From NCBI GenBank assembly GCA_030549955.1, contig JAUQQI010000154.1, positions 1 through 7,616 of the forward strand: 7,616 bases of DNA. The letters run 5' to 3'. The notes beneath the pieces are model-generated. The model saw only the letters and a list, made by a program, of their open reading frames with translations, ran no database searches and was not told the origin of the DNA. Shown piece after piece: positions 1 through 5,174 of this stretch; the stretch's first letter is position 1; each line of letters starts with the position of its first letter. The DNA comes from Chloroflexota bacterium. GTDB taxonomy: Bacteria; Chloroflexota; Dehalococcoidia; JAUQQI01. The position numbers and the translations under genes are program-made.

Positions 1-582
1 GGGCAGGTAGGCGTAGGCCGCGGGGTCGCCGGAGATTAGGCCCCCGAAGAAAGGCACGAGCCAGTGGAAGTAAAGCCGGTAAAGCGGCATCAGTGGCCCC
101 AGGTCCGGTTCGAGCGCGTCCAGGCACACGGCTATCCCGCCCGGCCGCAGAACCCGATACATCTCCCGAAAGGCCGCTCCTAAATCGGCCAGGTTCCGCA
201 GAACGAACCCGTTGACGACGACATCAAAGCTGGCGTCGGCGAACGGGAGGTTCAGGGCGTCCCCGATTACCCAGTCAGGCCCGACAACAAACCGGTGTTT
301 TCTGGCCTTGGCCACGGCCAGGGTGAGCATCTCCCGGGTAAAATCGACGCCGACGACCCGGCCGGCACCCTGGCGGAGGGCCTCGAAGGCCAGCTCGCCG
401 GTGCCGGTGGCGAGGTCAAGGACCTGAGCGCCGTCGACTCCGGCGGCCCGGATGGCCTCCCGACGCCAGTGGCGGTCGAGGCCCCACGACATCAGGGTGT
501 TGAGCAGGTCGTAGCGGCCGACGATCCGGGCGAACATCGCCCGGACCTGGCGGGCCTTCTCCGATGTGGCGCCCATCGGCAT
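1..582 (-). CDS. ubiE/menG: Demethylmenaquinone/ubiquinone C-methyltransferase (UbiE/MenG), C-terminus cut by window edge
   Basis: A class I SAM-dependent methyltransferase that methylates the quinone ring in menaquinone (or ubiquinone) synthesis, on the cytoplasmic face of the membrane. The visible 194 residues show the family landmarks in order: YDLLNTLMSWGLDRHWR (24-40), the SAM-binding loop DLATGTGE (56-63), an acidic residue ending strand 2 (VVGVD, 76-80), the UbiE signature NGFVLRNL (124-131), RVLRPGG (143-149), and the aromatic C-terminal stretch ending AYAYLP. The usual length is about 230-240 residues, so roughly 40 are missing off the left edge. Start: ATG at 582 has a GGGAGG site only 4 nt upstream; a second in-frame ATG at 576 has 10 nt spacing and is equally possible. 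It is divergent from purQ. MenG is more likely than UbiE only if the host is Gram-positive, which is inferred. Family call is firm. Confidence 0.95.
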   Translation of the reverse strand, partial: MPMGATSEKARQVRAMFARIVGRYDLLNTLMSWGLDRHWRREAIRAAGVDGAQVLDLATGTGELAFEALRQGAGRVVGVDFTREMLTLAVAKARKHRFVVGPDWVIGDALNLPFADASFDVVVNGFVLRNLADLGAAFREMYRVLRPGGIAVCLDALEPDLGPLMPLYRLYFHWLVPFFGGLISGDPAAYAYLP

Positions 583-610
583 TCAGCCTCCCAGGTTTTA
601 TAATATAGTC
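576..610 (+). promoter_or_regulatory. Probable sigma-70-type promoter for purQL
   Basis: A perfect TATAAT -10 box lies at 599-604 in otherwise GC-rich DNA. Exactly 17 bp upstream is TCGGCA (576-581), matching TTGACA at four of six positions. Transcription would start near 611, giving a leader of about 37 nt to purQ. The same AT block reads TATATT or TATAAA on the minus strand and may also serve ubiE, but that would leave a very short leader. I saw no PurBox-like operator and no purine riboswitch between the two genes. Confidence 0.5.
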
Positions 611-630
611 CGGGCGGGTTTGAACAAGAC

Positions 631-650
631 GGAGGATATCAGCTAGTTTG
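631..650 (+). promoter_or_regulatory. Ribosome binding site and TTG start of purQ
   Basis: GGAGG at 631-635 is the only Shine-Dalgarno-like sequence before purQ and sits 12 nt from the TTG at 648-650, longer than usual. No other ATG, GTG or TTG lies in frame between them. The protein begins directly with the family-typical beta strand (RFGVVRFPG), so TTG is the best start. Confidence 0.6.
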
Positions 651-1352
651 CGCTTCGGCGTCGTCCGATTCCCCGGTACCTGGAGCGACCTGGACTGCTT
701 TCACGTCCTCTCGGAGGTCTACGGTCAGGAGGTTCGGTATGTCTGGCATCGGGAGACCGACCTTTCTGACCTGGACTGCGTAATCCTTCCCGGCGGCTTC
801 TCTTACGGGGATTACCTGCGGCCGGGGGCGATTGCCCGCTTCTCCCCGGTCATGGCGGCTGTGGCCGATTTTGCGGCCGCCGGGAAGCTGGTTCTCGGCA
901 TCTGTAACGGGTTCCAGATTCTGTGCGAGGCGGGTCTCCTGCCGGGCGCCCTACTGCGAAACAACCACCTCCAGTTCCGGTGCCAGTGGGTATACTTGCG
1001 GGTTGAAAACGTTGAAACCCCATTCACCCTGAGCTGTGTCCAGGGCCAGGTTCTGAAGATCCCGATCTCACACGGTGACGGCAACTACTTTGCCGACCCC
1101 GAGACCCTGGCCGAGCTGGAGCGGACCGGGCGGGTAGTTTTCCGGTACGCCACCCCGGCAGGGGAGGTTACCCCCGAGGCGAACCCGAACGGGTCCCTCA
1201 ATAACATCGCGGGTATCATCAACCGGGCCGGCAACGTTCTCGGGATGATGCCCCATCCGGAGCGGGCGTCAGAAGAGGTCCTGGGCAGCGCCGACGGCCG
1301 GTACATCTGGGATTCGATAATCAGGTGGGCCGATGGACGCCACCCTGCTTAG
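648..1352 (+). CDS. purQ: Phosphoribosylformylglycinamidine synthase subunit PurQ (glutaminase)
   Basis: Class I glutamine amidotransferase subunit of FGAM synthase. It hydrolyses glutamine and passes ammonia to PurL for conversion of FGAR to FGAM in purine synthesis, in the cytoplasm. At 234 residues it has the expected length. The nucleophile elbow GICNGFQ (84-90) places the catalytic cysteine at C86; the triad is completed by H203 and E205 in [26 protein letters not shown] (47-66) is a PurQ hallmark, as is the region around PISHGDGNY (139-147). One oddity is the N-terminus: FPGTWSDLD replaces the more usual FPGSNCDxD. Translation starts at TTG. The 3' end overlaps purL by 20 bases, implying translational coupling. 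No purS precedes it, although PurS is normally needed by the small-PurL complex and often sits next to purQ. Confidence 0.97.
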   Translation: MRFGVVRFPGTWSDLDCFHVLSEVYGQEVRYVWHRETDLSDLDCVILPGGFSYGDYLRPGAIARFSPVMAAVADFAAAGKLVLGICNGFQILCEAGLLPGALLRNNHLQFRCQWVYLRVENVETPFTLSCVQGQVLKIPISHGDGNYFADPETLAELERTGRVVFRYATPAGEVTPEANPNGSLNNIAGIINRAGNVLGMMPHPERASEEVLGSADGRYIWDSIIRWADGRHPA

Positions 1353-2829
1353 AAAGGTCGGTCTGACCGAATACGAGTACGGGCTCGTGCTGGAGCGGCT
1401 TGGCCGGTCGCCGAATCACCTGGAGCTGGGAATGATCGGGGCCCTCTGGAGCGAGCACTGCGGGTACAAGCACACAAAACCCTTGCTAAAAATGCTCCCC
1501 AGCACGGGCCCGCGGGTTGTGGTCGGGCCGGGCGAGGAGAATGCCGGTGTTGTGAGCATCGGCGACGGCTACGTAGTTGTCCTGAAAATCGAGTCCCATA
1601 ACCACCCGTCGGCGGTTGAACCCTACCAGGGGGCGGCAACCGGGGTCGGGGGGATACTCCGGGACATCTTCACCATGGGCGCCCGGCCGGTGGCTGTCCT
1701 GGACTCCCTCCGGTTCGGCCCGTTAGTCCTGCCCCGGAACCGGTATCTTTTCAACGGGGTTGTCGCCGGGATTTCCGGCTACGGCAACTGTGTCGGTGTT
1801 CCCACGGTCGGGGGCGAGGTTTTCTTCGACCCGGCTTATTCCGACAACCCGCTGGTTAATGTCATGTGCGTTGGCCTGGCCCGGGCTGACCGGCTTCTGC
1901 GGGCCCGGACCGGTCGGCCGGGGGACCTGCTCATCCTGGTCGGGGCGGCGACCGGCCGGGACGGGATTCACGGAGCCACCTTTGCGAGCGCGACCCTGGG
2001 GGCCGAGACCGAGGCCCTCCGGCCGGCGGTCCAGGTCGGGGACCCGTTCACCGAGAAGTTGCTCTTGGAGGCATGTCTTGAGCTGGCGGAGTCGGGCCTT
2101 CCGGTCGGCCTCCAGGACCTCGGCGCGGCCGGAATCACGGCCGCGGCGGTCGAGGCCGCCGCCCGGGGCGGCCACGGCGTCGAAATCGACGTCGACCGGG
2201 TTCCCCGTCGGGAAGCTGGCATGACCCCGTACGAGGTCATGCTTTCGGAGTCCCAGGAGCGGATGCTGGTCATTGCCCGGCCGGAGGACGAACCGAAGGT
2301 CGGGGCGATTTTCGCAAAGTGGGGCCTTAATTACAGCACCATTGGTCGGGTCACAGCCGACGGGCTGGTGCGGGTCGTCGCCGGGGGCGAGGTGGCCGGG
2401 GAGCTCCCGGTGAGGCTTCTCACCGAGCCACCGACCTACCAGCTCGAAGGCAGACCCCTGCCAGAATGGATTGAACGCCGGCGCCTCGACCTGAGCGGCC
2501 TTCCGGACCTTCGGCTCTTTGCGACCCCCTGGGATACATCCGGGGCACCCGTTGTCAGCGATGTCCTTATCCGGTTGCTGGGTTCACCGAATATCGCAAG
2601 CAAGGAGTACGTTTTCCGGCAGTATGACCACCAGGTCCTGCTGAACACGGTCGTTGGGCCGGGAGCAGATGCGGCCGTGCTCCGGGTGAAGGGAACCAGT
2701 CGGGCCATCGCCGTAACCACCGACGGGAATGGCCGGCTCTGTTTCCTGAATCCTCGCCTGGGCGCCATGATTGCTGTCGCCGAGGCCGCCCGGAACCTGG
2801 TCTGTGTCGGGCGGCCACCGACTGCCTGA
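1333..2829 (+). CDS. purL: Phosphoribosylformylglycinamidine synthase subunit PurL, N-terminal two-thirds (frameshifted)
   Basis: First part of small PurL, the ATP-dependent amidotransferase that makes FGAM from FGAR using ammonia from PurQ. This 498-codon frame covers the first PurM-like half and the start of the second. Landmarks are LWSEHCGYK (38-46, with the conserved histidine H42), [10 protein letters not shown] (65-74), IESHNHPS (86-93), [20 protein letters not shown] (100-119) and, late in the frame, [13 protein letters not shown]. An AGGTGGG inside purQ (1323-1329) precedes the ATG at 1333. The frame runs normally to [11 protein letters not shown], then reads RPPTA and stops at 2827-2829. 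The expected continuation TDCLNFGNP lies in another frame from 2817. The two pieces total about 744 residues, the normal size of small PurL, so this is one gene split by a frameshift rather than two genes. Confidence 0.93.
   Translation: MDATLLRKVGLTEYEYGLVLERLGRSPNHLELGMIGALWSEHCGYKHTKPLLKMLPSTGPRVVVGPGEENAGVVSIGDGYVVVLKIESHNHPSAVEPYQGAATGVGGILRDIFTMGARPVAVLDSLRFGPLVLPRNRYLFNGVVAGISGYGNCVGVPTVGGEVFFDPAYSDNPLVNVMCVGLARADRLLRARTGRPGDLLILVGAATGRDGIHGATFASATLGAETEALRPAVQVGDPFTEKLLLEACLELAESGLPVGLQDLGAAGITAAAVEAAARGGHGVEIDVDRVPRREAGMTPYEVMLSESQERMLVIARPEDEPKVGAIFAKWGLNYSTIGRVTADGLVRVVAGGEVAGELPVRLLTEPPTYQLEGRPLPEWIERRRLDLSGLPDLRLFATPWDTSGAPVVSDVLIRLLGSPNIASKEYVFRQYDHQVLLNTVVGPGADAAVLRVKGTSRAIAVTTDGNGRLCFLNPRLGAMIAVAEAARNLVCVGRPPTA
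2809..2829 (+). other. purL: Frameshift lesion within purL
   Basis: The 5' frame ends VCVG (ggg at 2809-2811) and the 3' frame resumes at TDC (acc at 2817-2819), leaving only 5 nt between. PurL proteins usually have about six residues here (pattern G-x-P-L-A-V between the glycine and the TDC/TNC). Five nt plus 13 would restore both the spacing and the frame, so a net 13-nt deletion is the simplest reading. A one-base loss combined with a natural four-residue shortening is an alternative. No slippery heptamer or downstream structure typical of programmed frameshifting is evident. Confidence 0.8.
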
Positions 2830-2888
2830 ACTTTGGCAACCCCGAGCGGCCCGAGATTTACTGGCAGCTGGAAGAGGCCGTCCGGGGT

Positions 2889-3569
2889 ATGGCTGAGGCC
2901 CTGCGGGCGCTGGAAATCCCGGTCGTTTCCGGAAATGCCTCCCTCTATAATGAGACCGAGGGGCGGGCCGTTCTGCCAACGCCCATTGTGGGGATGGTCG
3001 GGCTTATCGAGGACCTTTCCCACGTTTGCACGCCCGGCTTCAAGGCCGAGGGGGACCTGGTCGCCCTCGTCGGTCCGCCGCCCGGGGGGGCCGACCCGGC
3101 GTCGGCCCTGGCCGGGAGCGAATATTTAAGCCTGGTCCATAACCAGGTTCGGGGCGAGCCTGATATCGACCTGGACCTGGAGCGGCGAGTTCAGCTGACC
3201 GTCCTCGAGGGCATCCGGCGGGGGGTTATCCGGTCGGCCCACGACTGCTCAGAAGGCGGGCTGGCCGTGGCCCTGGCCGAGTGCTGTATCCACGGGGGAC
3301 TCGGATTCCGGGACTGGTCCTTTGAGCCCGGCAACCGGCTGGATGTGGCCCTCTTCGGCGAGACCCAGAGCCGCATTGTCGTCTCCGTAAGTCCGGGACA
3401 GTTTAGCCGGCTGCAGGAGCTGGCCCGCAATTTCGGGGTTCCCCTGACTAAACTCGGCATCGTCGGGGGCCAGCGGTTCACCATCAAAGGGGTTGTCGAC
3501 CTGCCCCTGAGCGTTCTGGCCGACGCCTGGCGCAACGGCCTGGCCCGGGCTCTGGCAGGTAGCTCCTGA
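2889..3569 (+). CDS. purL: PurL C-terminal part (downstream fragment of the frameshifted gene)
   Basis: This is the C-terminal third of small PurL. The homologous frame is open from 2817 ([16 protein letters not shown]); the first ATG in it is at 2889, preceded only by a weak purine stretch, so independent translation is doubtful. From that ATG, VSGNASLYNET (13-23) and PTPIVGMVG (30-38) are conserved nucleotide/substrate-site segments, and HDCSEGGLAVALAE (118-131) is the PurL C-domain hallmark. The fragment ends at the usual PurL C-terminus. It stays in frame through a G7 run (3084-3090), which argues against general homopolymer errors in this sequence. It converges with the PIN toxin remnant, whose stop is 39 bp beyond. 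Confidence 0.88.
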   Translation: MAEALRALEIPVVSGNASLYNETEGRAVLPTPIVGMVGLIEDLSHVCTPGFKAEGDLVALVGPPPGGADPASALAGSEYLSLVHNQVRGEPDIDLDLERRVQLTVLEGIRRGVIRSAHDCSEGGLAVALAECCIHGGLGFRDWSFEPGNRLDVALFGETQSRIVVSVSPGQFSRLQELARNFGVPLTKLGIVGGQRFTIKGVVDLPLSVLADAWRNGLARALAGSS

Positions 3570-3608
3570 AAGTTGCGCCGCCGGTCCGCGCCGGCAGCAC
3601 CGTTGGGC

Positions 3609-3993
3609 TTAAGGCTCCAGCCGGCTGCCCGGCAGCTTTCTGAGATCCCGGTCGAAAGAGGCGACGCCGTTGCCATGGGCTATTGCCCAGAGGGGCAGGT
3701 AGGCGTCGGCAGAGTCGGCGCCCTGGTCGGCCATAAGCCCCAGGGCCCGACCGGACGTTGACTTCGTCCCAGACGTCGGGGGCTTTAAGGCTTAAGACCA
3801 GCCCAAGCCGGCCCCGGATCTCGGACCGGGACTGCCGGTCGTAGCCGCCCAGCACGTGGCAGGCCTCGGCGACCTGCATCGGATGCACCGCCAGGATAAA
3901 CTCGCCGGCTTCGGCCCGCTCGAAAAGCTCGGGCGGCGACCCGGTAGCCAGCCGCAGCCGAATATTCGCATCAACCCCGAACCGGGCAGGCAC
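3609..3993 (-). pseudogene. PIN-domain toxin (VapC-like), frameshifted
   Basis: A PIN-domain ribonuclease, the toxin of a type II toxin-antitoxin pair. From the GTG at 3993 the frame gives RFGVDANIRL with the first conserved acid (D8), then HPMQVAEACHVLGGY with the second (E43). After APDVWDEVNV the frame loses homology. The third frame then supplies the missing end: ALGLMADQGADSADAYLPLW, containing the third acid, and GVASFDRDLRKLPGSRLEP, with the fourth, stopping at 3609. The switch is between about 3744 and 3760 and corresponds to one extra base (or two lost). A repaired product would be about 127 residues, the normal PIN length, with all four acidic residues present. As written, the gene yields a chimera without the last two acids. 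It sits directly downstream of its antitoxin remnant and has no clear ribosome site of its own. Confidence 0.82.
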
Positions 3994-3998
3994 GGGCG

Positions 3999-4251
3999 TT
4001 AGGAGCCAGGGGGTGTACTTTTTGCCGAGGGCCTGGTAGACGGCCGCCTTTTCGGCCTCGGCCCCCGGTTACGAAATCCCGATGGGTTTTACCAGCGACC
4101 GGAGCTCCCCGGCGGTGTAGCGGCGGACGGGCCTGAGCCTGGCCTCCCCGTCGATAACCTCGAATTCGACCCAGTCACCCGGCCCGAGCCCGAGGGCCTC
4201 CCGGACCTTCTTCGGAATGTGGTCAAAGTCGACTTCAATGTAAGGATTCTA
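3999..4251 (-). pseudogene. AbrB/SpoVT-type antitoxin (VapB-like), decayed
   Basis: The partner antitoxin remnant of the PIN toxin. Between an in-frame TAG at 4251-4249 and a TAA at 4071-4069 lie 59 sense codons. They include FDHIPKKVREALGLGPGDWV and FEVIDGEARLRP, the swapped-hairpin pattern of AbrB-like DNA-binding domains, then RRYTAGELRSLV, a likely toxin-binding helix. Coding sense seems to continue on both sides: TVAG precedes the TAG, and PGAEAEKAAVYQALGKKYTP follows the TAA in the same frame. Removing one C from the C5 run (4009-4013) would end the protein KKYTPGS at a TAA (4001-3999), just before the toxin start, the usual vapBC arrangement. No acceptable start codon is visible. Family assignment comes from pattern recognition only; that this is a single broken gene is inferred. 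Confidence 0.7.
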
Positions 4252-4303
4252 GCCGGCAACTGTCAGAGCCGACGCTCAAGTCACCGGACAGGACCGGTCC
4301 CGC

Positions 4304-4618
4304 CTAAAGGTGGTCTGAGACAAATTCGACCCGGATACCCTTCGACCGCAGCCAGCTGAGGATACTTGCCCGCTCGGCCGGGTTCTTACTTAGCCTGGTC
4401 GGATCCCGGGCAACCACAAGGTCAAACCCACCCTGTCCGAGGGCCTCCATCAGCGCGGCCGCCGCCTGGTATTTATCGGTCACCTCGACCACGCCGACGA
4501 CCTGGTAGCCCTGCTGGCGGCAGTAGGTTTCGGCGGCCCGGACCTGGTCGCGGAGAATCTGACGGGCCTGAAGGTTGAGGCCGACCGCCCGGGCAAGGAT
4601 CAGGGCCCGTTCGGCCAT
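4304..4618 (-). CDS. Short resolvase-like (serine recombinase N-terminal domain) protein lacking the catalytic serine
   Basis: A 104-residue protein resembling the catalytic domain of serine recombinases. Matching elements are DQVRAAETYCRQQGYQVVGV (24-43), a hydrophobic strand before the arginine motif (FDLVVARDPTRLSKN, 65-79) and SILSWLRSKGIRVEFVS (85-101). In active enzymes the first strand ends Y-A-R-V-S with the nucleophilic serine; here it reads LILARAVGLNLQ (6-17), so valine occupies the serine position. The usual domain is about 130-140 residues and is followed by a DNA-binding segment; both the end of the domain and the DNA-binding part are absent. Start is ATG at 4618 after a loosely spaced GGGGTGAT. 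It follows usp on the same strand with a 40-bp gap and lies just upstream of the antitoxin remnant. It could be a degenerate integrase fragment or a repurposed domain; recombinase activity is unlikely. Confidence 0.72.
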   Translation of the reverse strand: MAERALILARAVGLNLQARQILRDQVRAAETYCRQQGYQVVGVVEVTDKYQAAAALMEALGQGGFDLVVARDPTRLSKNPAERASILSWLRSKGIRVEFVSDHL

Positions 4619-4632
4619 CCGCCATCACCCCG

Positions 4633-4644
4633 CAAAAATTTTTG
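4633..4644. repeat. 12-bp AT palindrome between usp and the resolvase-like gene
   Basis: CAAAAATTTTTG is a perfect palindrome and one of the few AT-rich patches in the window. It lies between the usp stop and the resolvase-like start. There is no GC stem beside it, so it is a poor terminator. It could be a bent A-tract or part of a promoter for the resolvase-like gene, but I see no convincing -35/-10 pair. Confidence 0.35.
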
Positions 4645-4658
4645 AGCCATTTGCCCCT

Positions 4659-5081
4659 TCAGCGGACAATGAGCACGCTGCAGTGGGCGTGCCGGCTCAC
4701 TTTCTCGGCCGTCATTCCCAAAAACATGGCCCAGACGCCGGAATGACCGCTGTGCCCAAGGACAACCAGGTCGAAGTTGCCTTCCCGGGCGAAGTCGACA
4801 ATTGTCTTGGCCGGGTGGCCGGTCCGGTAGACGGTCTTTAAGTCGACCCCGGCGTCGGCGGCCCACTGGCGGGCCAGTTCCAGCCGCCGGCGGTAGTAGT
4901 GGGCCGCCACCCCCGGCCGCTCGTCGACCTCCTCGAGGGCGGTCGCGAAGTGGGGCAGCTGCTCCTCGACTGCCAGGGCCCAAACCTCGGCCTCATAGCG
5001 GCGGGCCAGGTCAAGGCCGGCCCGCAGGGCCCGCTCGGCGCCGGCCGAGCCGTCAAAGGCAATTAGGACCTTCCGAAACAT
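4659..5081 (-). CDS. Universal stress protein, UspA family
   Basis: A single-domain, 140-residue cytoplasmic protein of the UspA fold. These proteins bind ATP or AMP and are induced by stress or energy limitation; the exact partner here is unknown. The N-terminus VLIAFDGSAGAERAL (5-19) carries the conserved D10, and the C-terminus has the nucleotide loop GHSGHSGVWAMFLGMT (109-124). This fits G-2x-G-9x-G, but the residue after the last glycine is methionine, with threonine one place later instead of the usual direct serine or threonine. RHAHCSVLIVR is the standard final strand. Start: ATG at 5081 is chosen because GGAGG (5091-5087) lies 5 nt upstream. A GTG five codons earlier (5096) would put that site inside the gene. 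The thiolase-side terminator palindrome ends only 21 bp before the start. Confidence 0.93.
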   Translation of the reverse strand: MFRKVLIAFDGSAGAERALRAGLDLARRYEAEVWALAVEEQLPHFATALEEVDERPGVAAHYYRRRLELARQWAADAGVDLKTVYRTGHPAKTIVDFAREGNFDLVVLGHSGHSGVWAMFLGMTAEKVSRHAHCSVLIVR

Positions 5082-5091
5082 CGGTTCCTCC
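5082..5091 (-). promoter_or_regulatory. Ribosome binding site that fixes the usp start
   Basis: GGAGG on the minus strand (5091-5087), five bases before the ATG at 5081-5079. This favours the 140-residue product over one starting at the GTG at 5096. Confidence 0.8.
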
Positions 5092-5102
5092 GGCACAGAT
5101 AA

Positions 5103-5134
5103 AATTTGGGGCCCCGCCGGCGGGGCCCCAAATT
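5103..5134 (-). terminator. Perfect 32-bp palindrome, probable intrinsic terminator of the thiolase operon
   Basis: Sixteen-base arms pair perfectly about the centre 5118/5119: AATTTGGGGCCCCGCC and its complement. On the minus strand the GC stem is followed by AAATTTTATC, a short U-tract, so it fits a rho-independent terminator for transcripts leaving the thiolase gene, whose stop is 40 bp upstream. On the plus strand the following bases (CTCAGC) lack a U-tract. The arms also contain nested self-complementary GGGGCCCC blocks. A protein-binding operator or attenuator for usp is an alternative role, since the usp start is only 21 bp further on. Confidence 0.8.
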
Positions 5135-5174
5135 CTCAGCAGGCTCACCGTCCGCCCTGGTTCGACCCGGGGTC

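Noticed and set aside
1..14. A 14-nt string at the left edge (GGGCAGGTAGGCGT) recurs near 3694-3707.
   Set aside because: Both copies encode the same short peptide (AYLP) in unrelated genes (ubiE and the PIN toxin); flanks differ, so this is codon coincidence and not a repeat element.
295..603. Plus-strand open frame of 102 codons.
   Set aside because: It is antisense to ubiE, which shows clear family motifs; GC-rich DNA makes such shadows common.
1723..2175. Long minus-strand open frames inside purL, also around 2436-3023.
   Set aside because: They have no recognisable motifs, low-complexity composition and lie opposite a well-supported purL.
2806..2830. Programmed ribosomal frameshift in purL.
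   Set aside because: No slippery heptamer or stimulatory structure is evident, PurL is not known for recoding, and the missing residues point to a deletion instead.
3577..3598. Imperfect hairpin (CCGG-loop-CCGG with mismatched outer pairs) after purL, considered as a terminator.
   Set aside because: Short stem with mismatches and no U-tract on either strand; CCGG is very common throughout this window.
4292..4301. Palindrome GGACCGGTCC downstream of the resolvase-like gene, considered as a recombination or att core.
   Set aside because: Ten-base GC palindromes are expected here by chance; no second copy or flanking repeats were seen.
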